Positions 1 to 7,960 of a DNA stretch of 64,000 nucleotides are shown piece by piece. The stretch covers positions 1 to 64,000 of the forward strand of contig CALGGO010000013.1 in NCBI GenBank assembly GCA_937916085.1, in the 5' to 3' direction. Source of the stretch: an uncultured Prevotellaceae bacterium (GTDB taxonomy: Bacteria; Bacteroidota; Bacteroidia; Bacteroidales; Muribaculaceae). The stretch's first letter is position 1; each line of letters opens with the position of its first letter. Made by a program: the position numbers and the translations under genes. The notes under the pieces were generated by a model. That model had not been told where the DNA came from and searched no databases. It saw only the letters and a list, made by a program, of their open reading frames with translations.

Positions 1-445
1 TGCAACGCTGCATCACCGCGTCAAGCTTGGACAGCTTCTTGACAATCTCCGCGTCAAGGTCGAAGATGCGCCGGTCGTACTGGCGCAACCGCTGGATAAT
101 CTCCGGCGGGACGAAACTGCCGCGAATCAAGTCCTTGTGGGTGCATTCCGCTATCCACTGAGCATCCTTGACGTCACTCTTGCGACCAGGCATCTGCTTG
201 ATGAAGTAAGGGTTAACCAAACGCAGATGGAAGTGCGGCTCAAGCACGCGCCAGATGGGTATCCAGTAAACCGACGTGCTCTCCATCGTCACATCTGTCA
301 CCTCATAGGACTGCATCAGACGGCGCATGTCACGCAACTGAAATGTTAAAACTCCGAAAACTCTCTCAATAATTTCGCCTGTTTCGCACAAGATACACAG
401 AAAAACACTATCTTTGTGCACATCAAGGCCGCATACTGTTCTCAT
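1..445 (-). CDS. IS110-family transposase, 5' part only (runs off the left edge)
   Basis: The reverse strand from 445 reads open to the window edge, giving the first 148 residues of an IS110-family DEDD recombinase. The start is GLDVHKDS (first catalytic Asp), followed by MESTSVYW (catalytic Glu) near residue 57 and NPYFIKQMPGRKSD-VKDAQW (Asp) near residues 81-100, which is the RuvC-like fold order of this family. The product cuts and joins DNA for transposition of its own element. The C-terminal half with the catalytic Ser lies outside the window, so intactness cannot be judged. A -7 promoter element lies 41 bases upstream at 486-493. In elements of the IS110 group the non-coding end next to the start codon is known to encode the bridge RNA. 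Confidence 0.9.
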   Translation of the reverse strand, partial: MRTVCGLDVHKDSVFLCILCETGEIIERVFGVLTFQLRDMRRLMQSYEVTDVTMESTSVYWIPIWRVLEPHFHLRLVNPYFIKQMPGRKSDVKDAQWIAECTHKDLIRGSFVPPEIIQRLRQYDRRIFDLDAEIVKKLSKLDAVMQRC

Positions 446-485
446 AAGCCTATAATTTTGAGGATTAAACAAAAAATTATCACCT

Positions 486-493
486 CAAATATA
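486..493 (-). promoter_or_regulatory. -7 element before the IS110 transposase
   Basis: The minus strand reads TATATTTG, a match to the Bacteroidales TAnnTTTG element, 41 bases before the transposase ATG. A second identical TATATTTG lies farther out at 559-566 on the same strand. No convincing -33 TTTG was seen for either. Confidence 0.5.
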
Positions 494-632
494 CGAATTA
501 ATTGTGACGTAAGAGCACGGAAACATTAGGATTGAGCGTGTGTCGGCCTTGATTTCCGCAAATATAGGTAACTTCAGGGGCAATTTGCTCAACTTTTTTA
601 TCTCGACTGGCTTATAAAACCCGATTTTTATC

Positions 633-640
633 TAAATTTG
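633..640 (+). promoter_or_regulatory. -7 element before the KilA-N gene
   Basis: TAAATTTG matches TAnnTTTG and lies 32 bases before the ATG at 673. It points away from the IS110 element, so the two genes are divergently transcribed. Confidence 0.5.
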
Positions 641-672
641 TAGCTAAGTATTCATCAAAAACAAATGAATAT

Positions 673-1473
673 ATGGCAAAGCTAATAGTTCAAAACACTC
701 AAATAACCGTCATTAAGCAGAATGAAGACGACTACATAAGTCTTACCGATATGCTTAAGGCAAAGGACGGCGATTTCTTTTTCTCCAACTGGTTGCGCAA
801 CCGCAATACCATTGAGTTTCTCGGAATATGGGAGCAGTTGATGAATCCTAATTTTAATTGTGCCGAATTCGACATAATTAAAAGTCAAGCTGGGTTGAAC
901 CGTTTCCGCCTCAGTGCCAAGGAGTGGGCACAAAGGACAAATGCTATAGGCATCATTTCAAAGGCAGGTCGTTATGGTGGCACTTATGCCCATAAGGACA
1001 TCGCTTTTGAGTTTGCTATGTGGATAAGTCCTGAGTTCAAGGTTTATCTTATACGTGAGTTCCAACGTCTCAAAGACGAAGAGCAGAATCTGCTTGGTTG
1101 GACTGCCAAACGCGAGCTGTCGAAGATAAACTACCGCATCCATACTGATGCCATCAAACAGAATCTTATCCCCGAAGAAGTGACACCAGCTCAAGCCAGT
1201 ATTATCTATGCCGAGGAGGCAGATGTGCTGAATGTCGCCATGTTTGGTCAGACGGCGCGGCAGTGGCACGAGGCACACCCGGACTTGAAAGGCAACATCC
1301 GAGACTATGCCTCAATTAACGAACTTATTTGTTTGGCAAACATGGAAAACATCAATGCTGTTCTAATTGAAAGTGGAGTGCCACAGGGAGAGCGTCTTGT
1401 GCACCTAAATAAGATTGCCATCAATCAAATGCGAATATTAGAAAATAATGATAATAGAAACCTATTGAAATGA
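673..1473 (+). CDS. KilA-N domain DNA-binding protein
   Basis: A 266-residue protein with a KilA-N domain over roughly residues 15-135: the features recognised are YISLTDMLKAKDG, the WLRNRNTIEFLGIWE helix and the long AGRYGGTYAHKDIAFEFAMWIS core, all diagnostic of the family. KilA-N domains bind DNA and are common in phages, in mobile islands and in Bacteroidales genomes. The C-terminal half looks helical and has no domain I recognise. The stop overlaps the ATG of the next gene (ATGA at 1470), so the two are probably translated together. Role is unknown; a regulator of the adjacent accessory genes is possible. Confidence 0.85.
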   Translation: MAKLIVQNTQITVIKQNEDDYISLTDMLKAKDGDFFFSNWLRNRNTIEFLGIWEQLMNPNFNCAEFDIIKSQAGLNRFRLSAKEWAQRTNAIGIISKAGRYGGTYAHKDIAFEFAMWISPEFKVYLIREFQRLKDEEQNLLGWTAKRELSKINYRIHTDAIKQNLIPEEVTPAQASIIYAEEADVLNVAMFGQTARQWHEAHPDLKGNIRDYASINELICLANMENINAVLIESGVPQGERLVHLNKIAINQMRILENNDNRNLLK

Positions 1474-2351
1474 AGCAGCTTATGCCAACCCTCATCGTTT
1501 TCATTCTCTTAATAATGCCACTAACCACTTATGCCCAAACAGAGGTTGGCGAGCAAATTTCATTGTCGAAAGGAGATGAATTGTCATCTACAAATTTGAA
1601 GCAGTCATTGCCTTATGATTCTTTACTGATTGGCAATAATATTCCAAGTTCAAAATTCATAGGCGTTGACTTTGCTGAACCGTACAAACCAATACTAAAC
1701 TACACTCTACCCACAAACGTATTAAACGAATTTAGATACTCCGAACCACCAAAATCGCAATTGCTATACAACCGCTCATTTGACTTTTCAATGCCCTCAT
1801 TTAACTTGTGGAGGGGTGCAGATTTATCATTCTTTGGCAACATCAATCAGTTGCCTGGACTCATGGATGCAGCTACGGGGGCAGTGACCTATCATCAAAA
1901 TATAGGGAAATGGCAATTGTCTGCTTCGGTGATTTCCAACAAATATTGGATGCCAATACAAAAACAACTTGTCACGCAATATGGCATTGGAGGCACGCTG
2001 GGTTATAAACTCAACAATGATATATCCTTACACGCCTATGGCTATTATTATAATACGAATCCATTTGTTGGCCCAGCTTTCATCCCCTACGTAAGCACAT
2101 CATCATATGGCGGCTATGCCAATATACGCTTCAACGACCATTTCAGCACTTATGTGGGAGTCAATCGTTACATCAATCCTATGACAGGAAGATGGACAAC
2201 ATCGCCTATTGTCACACCAAGTATCCGCATTGGCAAAACACGGATAGAATTGCCCGTTGGCGAATTACTCAAAGCCGCATTTAGAGGCGATAGGGATAAC
2301 CCTATGAAATACAGAGAGCCCCCAAAACGACAATCAAAAAAGAGGAAATAG
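1470..2351 (+). CDS. Exported protein with beta-barrel-like C-terminus, unknown function
   Basis: A 293-residue protein. An N-terminal signal peptide (about residues 1-22, ending TYA-Q) is followed by a low-complexity stretch and then alternating polar/aromatic strands (about 120-255: WQLSASVISNKYW, YGIGGTLGYKL, HAYGYYYNTN, TSSYGGYANIRF), as in small outer-membrane barrels. The tail is basic (KRQSKKRK). Similar proteins with a GNINQLPG motif are frequent conserved hypotheticals in Bacteroidales. It overlaps the KilA-N gene by four bases, an odd partner for a DNA-binding protein. Outer-membrane location is inferred from the pattern only. Confidence 0.6.
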   Translation: MKQLMPTLIVFILLIMPLTTYAQTEVGEQISLSKGDELSSTNLKQSLPYDSLLIGNNIPSSKFIGVDFAEPYKPILNYTLPTNVLNEFRYSEPPKSQLLYNRSFDFSMPSFNLWRGADLSFFGNINQLPGLMDAATGAVTYHQNIGKWQLSASVISNKYWMPIQKQLVTQYGIGGTLGYKLNNDISLHAYGYYYNTNPFVGPAFIPYVSTSSYGGYANIRFNDHFSTYVGVNRYINPMTGRWTTSPIVTPSIRIGKTRIELPVGELLKAAFRGDRDNPMKYREPPKRQSKKRK

Positions 2352-2462
2352 CGAGACAATTTTTGTCTTTTGCGCATAGAGGCGGTTACCGCACTTTTGC
2401 AGGTAAGATAACGATATGTAATATTTCAATGAGACGATCCGTGTTTTGGCACTTTTTTGTTG

Positions 2463-2470
2463 TATATTTG
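2463..2470 (+). promoter_or_regulatory. -7 element before the nuclease gene
   Basis: TATATTTG, 18 bases before the ATG at 2489, fits TAnnTTTG. The leader would be about a dozen bases long. A -33 element at proper spacing is not clear. Confidence 0.55.
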
Positions 2471-2488
2471 CACTCAAAATAAAAAAGA

Positions 2489-3421
2489 ATGGATATGCAG
2501 CCTTTAAATAAGATGAAAAGATATTCGTACTCAAAGTTTAAACTTGAGGCCCGACTACACCAGTGGGAATACCGTGAACACGTTCTCAAAGTGGGTTATA
2601 ACAAGTACAAAAATGTGCTTAGATATGAAGACGCAAAAAAAGGGATAATCTTCTTTGAGGGATATCGTGATGAAATATTATCACATTTGAAAGAACCAAT
2701 TGAACCCACATCCACTACTCCAAGTGGATTTATGCTCTCAAACCTTCTGCGAAGTGAGCACATACCCTACAACATCTTCTTCCCAATGCAAAAAGATCCT
2801 GAAGGTTGCATACGGCTGTTTTGTGAATTGCTTTCGACTGACGACATTCTGTCCATCGACAAAATCAAAATTGAACACCATCCAATTCCAATTGAAGATT
2901 ATCTAAACGATCATACCGCATTTGATGTTTACATTGCATATACAAACAAAGCCAATCAGCAATGCGGTATTGGCATAGAGGTAAAATATACAGAGAACTC
3001 CTATCCTCTCAAACCTCAATCTCACGAATATTCTCAGGTTAAGGATGAGAATGGAAACACCCAACTTAAAGGTAGATACGCTATGGTCACAAAAGAATGT
3101 GGTTACTATAAAGAAGACGTTACACATGACATGCTTGTCTCAAACAAGTTCCGTCAGATATGGAGAAATCATATTCTCGGCGCTTCAATGGTTTTGAAAG
3201 GTAAGATTAAAAAGTTCACCAGTGTCACACTCTTTCCTTCCCAAAATGAGCATTTCAGTCAAGACGCAATACCCAAATATCAGAAGTTCCTTACCAAAGA
3301 GCATTACAACGAGTTTGTTCCAGTAACCTATGAAACACTTTTTAAAATGATGGACAAGCACCTATCTGTTCCAAAAAAGGAAGAATGGATCAAGTATCTC
3401 AATGAAAGATATTTGTTTTAA
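2489..3421 (+). CDS. Stand-alone PD-(D/E)XK nuclease-like protein (PGN_0703 type)
   Basis: A 310-residue protein. The likely active site lies at about residues 145-168: FDVYIAY, then after a dozen residues GIGIEVKYTE, which is the D...ExK arrangement of the PD-(D/E)XK superfamily. GIEVKYTE followed by a region with Tyr/Leu-rich helices is how the PGN_0703-type restriction-endonuclease-like family looks. There is no methyltransferase or helicase next to it, so it is either a solitary, sequence- or modification-dependent nuclease or an effector. It has its own promoter and lies between a KilA-N pair and a MITE. The TAA stop is supplied by the start of a dispersed repeat (3420-3490), so its 3' end may have been altered by repeat insertion. 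Confidence 0.7.
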   Translation: MDMQPLNKMKRYSYSKFKLEARLHQWEYREHVLKVGYNKYKNVLRYEDAKKGIIFFEGYRDEILSHLKEPIEPTSTTPSGFMLSNLLRSEHIPYNIFFPMQKDPEGCIRLFCELLSTDDILSIDKIKIEHHPIPIEDYLNDHTAFDVYIAYTNKANQQCGIGIEVKYTENSYPLKPQSHEYSQVKDENGNTQLKGRYAMVTKECGYYKEDVTHDMLVSNKFRQIWRNHILGASMVLKGKIKKFTSVTLFPSQNEHFSQDAIPKYQKFLTKEHYNEFVPVTYETLFKMMDKHLSVPKKEEWIKYLNERYLF

Positions 3422-3490
3422 CCCAAATCGGTCATTAGGCGACGATACGATTTTTTTATATCTATTTATGCCATAACAGGGTTTTTTTGC
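3420..3490 (+). repeat. Dispersed intergenic repeat, copy 1
   Basis: Begins AACCCAAATCGGTCATTAGG and continues with TATCTATTTATGCCATAACAGG and a T-run. A related stretch occurs at 22945-23010 (AACCCAAATCGGCCATTTGG ... TCTATAACCTATTAGGG) and a worn one at 49664-49687. The outer bases CCAAAT/ATTTGG form an inverted repeat in copy 2. It starts inside the stop codon of the nuclease gene. Confidence 0.6.
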
Positions 3491-3784
3491 ATCTTGTTTA
3501 GATAAAATGCTCACGCTCGCAAGGCTTTGAGCATGCTTGGCTCGCTCAATCGCATTTTTCTGAAAAATCTGATATTAACAAAAATACAGTTTCTTGAAAA
3601 TCAGTTGAATAAAAAAATCAGAAAAATCAGATTAATCCGTAGTTTTTTATTCAGTGGGAGTCTTGCAACAGTCTTGTGCTGCTAACGCAATGATTATCAA
3701 GCAACAACTTCGTCGAGTTCACTTTAGTTAAAGGTTTGTGCCTAATTGAAGATTGAATCAAAGCAGAATGCACATCTATTTATA

Positions 3785-3932
3785 GAGGGTGTTCCAAAAT
3801 GTGGAATCTAATGAAAACTCCTCCTCTAAGATAGACCAATGGCAAAACTACTTTTGCCGTTGGTTTCGGCTTGCACCATTGGTCTATCTTAGAGGGGGAG
3901 CTGCAACAAATATCGAATTTTGACACAGCCTC
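3785..3932. mobile_element. 148-bp MITE with terminal and internal inverted repeats
   Basis: The ends are imperfect inverted repeats: GAGGGTGTTCCAAAAT at 3785-3800 and, on the other strand, GAGGCTGTGTCAAAAT from 3932 to 3917 (13 of 16 match). Inside, a 25-base arm (3818-3842) pairs with 3876-3900 with one mismatch, and the loop holds a further hairpin, GGCAAAA-CTAC-TTTTGCC (3841-3858). There is no reading frame inside. Terminal repeats of the GAGGCTGTGTCAAAAT kind are typical of IS elements, so this is a non-autonomous miniature element. I saw no clear target duplication. Confidence 0.75.
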
Positions 3933-4069
3933 TTTTGTTATAGGAAGAAGGCTGCGGAGAATGTATTAAAACCTTGACTTAAATCAAGATTTTCGGAAAA
4001 AAGTGGTTTTTGAGTGAAACATTTTACCCCACTTGTTACGTCTATATCGTGAAACCGCATGTGACGGTT

Positions 4070-4255
4070 GATAATTTAGCTTACAAGCTGACAAGGAACA
4101 AGCTGACAAGACAATGGGTTTTGTCGCTTCGCTGGTTTGTCGCGCTTCGCGCTAGTTTGCCGCTCGCAGGCTCGCTGGTTATGTCGCGCCTCGCGCTGGT
4201 TTTGTTGCTCGGATTCACTTGCCTCGTCAACTTGTCAGCTCGTTCGCTTGTCAGC
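4070..4255 (+). repeat. Low-complexity GC-rich word repeat
   Basis: The words GACAAG, TTTGTCGC, TTCGC and CTCGCTGGTT return several times with small changes just before the receptor gene. The same vocabulary, in reverse complement, fills 40390-40475. An 82-codon frame crosses it (4010-4258) but its composition is that of the repeat, so I do not call a gene. The rest of 3491-4069, apart from the MITE, holds only AT-rich DNA. Confidence 0.6.
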
Positions 4256-4293
4256 TAAAAACTATAAACTCTGAACTTTTAACTATAATCGAT

Positions 4294-6606
4294 ATGAGAC
4301 AGATAACATTCATTCTTACTGCGATTTTCGCTACTCTTGCCATGACGGCGGCAACTTTCACCGGCACGGTGATTGACGAGAACAATCAGCCTTTTCCGTT
4401 TGCCAACGTGGTGCTCCTCACGCCTGGCGACAGCGCGTTTGTGACAGGTACAACTTCCGAACTCGACGGCACTTTTGCCATCGACTGCAATTGCAAACAA
4501 GCGATTCTGAAACTCAGCTACATCGGCTACGAGACGAAATGCGTGAACGCCACGCAGCCATCTCTCGGCGCCATCCAACTGCTGCCCGAAGCCACAGTGC
4601 TGGGCGAGGTGGTGGTGCAGGGCGTGCGCCCCACCTACAAGCTCACCACCGAGGGCATCAAGACCGATGTTGACGGCACATTGCTTAGTAAGGTGGGCAC
4701 CGCCAATAAGGTGCTTGAGAACCTGCCCGGCGTGCAGAAGAAAGCCGATGGCATCGAGGTCTTCGGCAAGGGCACACCGCTCATCTATGTGAATGGCCGC
4801 TTGTTGCGTGACAATACCGAACTTGACCAAATCCAAAGCGAGAATATCCAAAGCGTGGAGCTCATCACTAACCCTGGGGCGAAGTACAAAGCCGACGTGG
4901 AGAGCGTCATCCTCATCAAGACCAAGCGTCCGCAGGGCGAGGGATTCTCGTTCAACACCACTGCCGGTTATTACCGCGCCCACCATAATAACCTTGACCT
5001 GGGATTCGACTGGAACTGGCGTCATCGTGGATTGGATGTGTTTGGTAGCGTGTGGTACAACGGCTACCACCAATGGCAGAGAAACGATATTACACTTGAC
5101 GTGAGCACCGACAGAGTCTGGCAAATGCTCGAACACAGTTACGACAACAATGTGCTCAGGTCGCTCTACGCCTCAATTGGTGCTAACTATATTTTCAACG
5201 ACAACCACGCCGTAGGTTTCCGCTACGACACGAAAGGCTGGTTCCGCCACGATGGACACGGCACATTCACTGCCGATGTTACCGCCGACGGCAATTTCTA
5301 TGACCACCTTGACAATACCATTAACGTGGAAACGAAATCTAACATGCCTCACACGCTCAATGCCTACTATAACGGCAAAGTGGGCAAGACGAACATCGAT
5401 TTCAACACCGACTATATGTTCTGGAAAGACCGTCGCAGTCAATGGAACGATGAGGTGAGCCAGGAGCAGGAGAGCCGCACGGTGACAAGCCAAAGTGTGG
5501 TGCGCGCCCAACTGTGGGCGTCAAAGCTGGTGCTATCATGGAACTTGTGGGGTGGCAACCTGCAAGCGGGCGCGGAGTATGACCTCACCAACCGCAACGA
5601 TGACTATATCAATCCAGAGCAAGTTGTGCCCACCACCATCACCGAGCAGCGCGAGCGTAACTACTCATTCTTCACTGAATATTCCCACCCGCTGCCTTTT
5701 GGTCAGCTGCGACTCGGCATGCGCAACGAGAATGTGACAAGTGACTACTATAGCGCCGGCGTTAGAGTTGATGACCAAAGCCGGACTTACCACCATTTCT
5801 TCCCCAGCGTAGGGCTGATGGCTCGCGCCGGCAAGGTGCAACTCATGGCAAACTATGCCATGAAGATTCAACGTCCTTATTACTACATGTTGAGCAGTTC
5901 TGTCACCTATGCCAACCGTTTTACATGGGAGGGCGGCAATCCGATGCTGCAGCCGTCGGTCATCAACCAGGCATCACTGATGGCGATGTGGCGGTGGGTA
6001 AATGTAATGTTGGACTACAAGCGCACCGGCGACGTGATTGTCAACGTGTGCAAGAGCGTAGAGGGAAGTCCCGAGACCACGCTCCTCACGCGCGACAATG
6101 TGGATCATGCCGATGCCATCCGTGCCATGGTTACACTCAATCCCAAGTTTGGCATCTACCAGCCTTCTCTCACGCTGGGCTTGATTAAGGACTGGATCAA
6201 GATTCCGTCCCCGGTAGGGTTCATCAGTCCAAGTAATCCAATTTATTTGGTTCAGTTCAACAACAGTTTCAAGATTACACCTACCCTTACCGCACAAGCC
6301 AATCTGTCGTTCACCTCAAAGGGCGACAAGGAGAACATGTCACTCACTCGTGCCAGTTGGTACACCTATATAAGCCTCACCAAGACATTCTTCGACGAGC
6401 GACTGAGCATTCAGGTAGCGGGACACAACCTGCTTGACTCACACGAGAATATACGCATTCGCTATGGCACCCGCTCGCTATTCCAAAAGTCTAACAGCGA
6501 TTCACGCCAACTCGAAATCACCGTGCGCTATAAGTTCAACGCCACCAGCAGCCACTACCGTGGCAGCGGCGCCGGCGAGAGCGAGAAAGCACGCTTCGGC
6601 AAATAA
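4294..6606 (+). CDS. Outer-membrane beta-barrel receptor (TonB-dependent-receptor-like)
   Basis: A 770-residue protein when started at the ATG at 4294; the reading frame extends 25 codons farther upstream into the repeat, but only the inner start begins with a signal peptide (about 1-19). Next come a carboxypeptidase-regulatory-like beta-sandwich (about 21-100: GTVIDENNQPFPFANVVLL ... LKLSYIGYE), a plug-like region (about 115-215) and a long barrel with many aromatic strands to the KFNAT-type C-terminus. This is the build of the outer-membrane barrel family 3 receptors of Bacteroidota. No SusD partner follows. It shares architecture and C-terminal motif (KFNATxSxYxGxxAGxSE) with the receptor at 7957 but lacks the STN domain. 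Ligand unknown. Confidence 0.85.
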   Translation: MRQITFILTAIFATLAMTAATFTGTVIDENNQPFPFANVVLLTPGDSAFVTGTTSELDGTFAIDCNCKQAILKLSYIGYETKCVNATQPSLGAIQLLPEATVLGEVVVQGVRPTYKLTTEGIKTDVDGTLLSKVGTANKVLENLPGVQKKADGIEVFGKGTPLIYVNGRLLRDNTELDQIQSENIQSVELITNPGAKYKADVESVILIKTKRPQGEGFSFNTTAGYYRAHHNNLDLGFDWNWRHRGLDVFGSVWYNGYHQWQRNDITLDVSTDRVWQMLEHSYDNNVLRSLYASIGANYIFNDNHAVGFRYDTKGWFRHDGHGTFTADVTADGNFYDHLDNTINVETKSNMPHTLNAYYNGKVGKTNIDFNTDYMFWKDRRSQWNDEVSQEQESRTVTSQSVVRAQLWASKLVLSWNLWGGNLQAGAEYDLTNRNDDYINPEQVVPTTITEQRERNYSFFTEYSHPLPFGQLRLGMRNENVTSDYYSAGVRVDDQSRTYHHFFPSVGLMARAGKVQLMANYAMKIQRPYYYMLSSSVTYANRFTWEGGNPMLQPSVINQASLMAMWRWVNVMLDYKRTGDVIVNVCKSVEGSPETTLLTRDNVDHADAIRAMVTLNPKFGIYQPSLTLGLIKDWIKIPSPVGFISPSNPIYLVQFNNSFKITPTLTAQANLSFTSKGDKENMSLTRASWYTYISLTKTFFDERLSIQVAGHNLLDSHENIRIRYGTRSLFQKSNSDSRQLEITVRYKFNATSSHYRGSGAGESEKARFGK

Positions 6607-6633
6607 CCTAGCTTCAACATTATACTTTAGCAA

Positions 6634-6660
6634 ACGCGTCCCACTACGTGGGGCGTGTTT
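6634..6660 (+). terminator. Probable terminator after the first receptor
   Basis: An 11-bp stem (6634-6644 with 6648-6658, two G-U pairs, loop TAC) followed by TTCATTT. The T-run is short, so termination may be partial. Confidence 0.45.
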
Positions 6661-6691
6661 CATTTACCCCGACATTTACGAGAAAATAAAC

Positions 6692-6699
6692 TACCTTTG
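6692..6699 (+). promoter_or_regulatory. -7 element before the ECF sigma operon
   Basis: TACCTTTG, a good TAnnTTTG match, about 80 bases before the sigma-factor ATG at 6780. It would drive the three overlapping genes that follow. Confidence 0.6.
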
Positions 6700-6779
6700 C
6701 AGAGCAGTTTACGCATTTTTTGAAAAAAAGTTGCGTTTTAGGGTTTAGTAAATCGGTTTCTGAGTGTATATATAGAGAT

Positions 6780-7280
6780 ATGACACAACAAGAGCGACAA
6801 ATTGAACGGCTGTTCAAGCAGCATTATCGTGCGATGTATCGGCTGGCCAGCATACTGCTGCACGATGATGACGAGAGCAAAGATATCGTGCACGATGTCT
6901 TTGCACGCCTACTTGTGGAACAAGTGGAGCTACGTGACGACACCGCTCAATCCTACCTGTTATTAAGCGTGCGCAACAAGTGCCTGAATGTGATTCGCAG
7001 CCGCAAAATCCACGAGCAAGTGCATCGTTACTTGCTCATGACCGATGAGCTAGAACAGACCTCACCCGAAAAGCTTGAGCGTGAGATTGAAGCGCTCAGA
7101 GCGGGCATTAACAACCTGTTTCCGCCCATCTGCCAAGAGATAATACGCTTACATTTCACCGACGGCTTGCCCTTCCGTGAAATCGCCAAGCGACTGGGCG
7201 TGAGCGAGACCACCATCTACAAGCACCTGCGCAACGCACTAGACCAATTACGTCAAACTCTTAAAACCGCAGAGCAATGA
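6780..7280 (+). CDS. ECF-type RNA polymerase sigma factor
   Basis: A 166-residue sigma factor when started at 6780; an upstream in-frame ATG at 6720 would add 20 residues encoded by the promoter and leader region and is not favoured. Region 2 is at about 10-75 (LFKQHYRAMYRLASILLHDDDESKDIVHDVF), region 4 with the helix-turn-helix at about 110-160 (LPFREIAKRLGVSETTIYKHLRNAL). It directs RNA polymerase to a small regulon, most likely the neighbouring receptors. The stop overlaps the ATG of the anti-sigma gene (ATGA at 7277), the usual arrangement for cell-surface signalling cassettes. Confidence 0.92.
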   Translation: MTQQERQIERLFKQHYRAMYRLASILLHDDDESKDIVHDVFARLLVEQVELRDDTAQSYLLLSVRNKCLNVIRSRKIHEQVHRYLLMTDELEQTSPEKLEREIEALRAGINNLFPPICQEIIRLHFTDGLPFREIAKRLGVSETTIYKHLRNALDQLRQTLKTAEQ

Positions 7281-7960
7281 ATAAGACCGATTTACTGTTA
7301 CAAATGCTGGAAAATCCCGAGCATTACAGCGAGGCACAGTGGCAAGACATCCTTGCCGATGACGAGTGCCGCGAGCTCTATAAGCTGATGGCGAAGACAA
7401 AAAGCGCCACCCAGCCTACCATAGTGACCGATGAGGAAATTGACACCGAGTGGCAACGCTTGGTCCCAAGCGAGCCGCACCAGTCGTCAGTGATTCCGCT
7501 GTGGCGCAAAATCGCCGCTGCCGCCGCCATCACGATAGCGCTATTCGGATTCACTTACGCGGCTGTTCGCACTGGATTCTTTGGGGTGGAGAAGCTGTTG
7601 ACTCCAAAGAATGAGAGTCAAAAGATTGAGAAACAGACCACTAAAGAAAAGCAAACAACTACCGAAGAAACTTTGCTGGATGCCGAAGAAAAATCTGATT
7701 TAGTTCCAGTCAAATCTGAGCCTTGCCTCTACGACAACGTGCCGCTGGAGCAAATGCTTGCCGAACTCTCGGCTTATTATCATGTGGATATTGAGTACCG
7801 CTCCGATGATGTGCGCGCACTGCGTCTTTACTATCAATGGGAGCCTGACTACTCTCCTGATAAAGTTGTTGAGATGTTGTCGCACTTCGAGACATTCAAA
7901 ATTCACCAAGAGGGAAATAAACTGATTGTGGAATCATCATCACTGGAGGGCGAGCAATGA
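7277..7960 (+). CDS. Anti-sigma factor, short FecR-like with DUF4974-type end
   Basis: A 227-residue inner-membrane protein. Residues 1-70 are a cytoplasmic anti-sigma region, residues 79-97 form one membrane span (IAAAAAITIALFGFTYAAV), residues 100-145 are a charged linker rich in Lys, Glu and Thr, and residues 148-222 resemble the C-terminal DUF4974 domain of Bacteroidota FecR proteins (DNVPLEQMLAELSAYYHVDIEY). The central FecR beta domain of the standard 300-340-residue proteins is missing, so the periplasmic part is unusually small. It should hold the sigma factor of the upstream gene and receive a signal from the STN receptor that begins inside its stop codon (ATGA at 7957). Confidence 0.8.
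   Translation: MNKTDLLLQMLENPEHYSEAQWQDILADDECRELYKLMAKTKSATQPTIVTDEEIDTEWQRLVPSEPHQSSVIPLWRKIAAAAAITIALFGFTYAAVRTGFFGVEKLLTPKNESQKIEKQTTKEKQTTTEETLLDAEEKSDLVPVKSEPCLYDNVPLEQMLAELSAYYHVDIEYRSDDVRALRLYYQWEPDYSPDKVVEMLSHFETFKIHQEGNKLIVESSSLEGEQ

Noticed and set aside
3818..3900. The long inverted repeat as a simple transcription terminator
   Set aside because: Its 25-bp arms with a 33-base loop lie within a larger unit bounded by terminal inverted repeats and are not followed by a T-run, so a MITE explains it better.
4010..4258. An 82-codon gene before the first receptor
   Set aside because: It consists of translated word repeats (Leu/Ala/Ser-rich) with no promoter of its own.
4279..5136. A 285-codon frame on the minus strand inside the first receptor gene
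   Set aside because: It is the shadow of a GC-rich coding region on the other strand, rich in His/Val/Leu, with no motif. Similar long shadows inside pheT, pepP, mfd, the S41 gene and the C69 gene were left out for the same reason.
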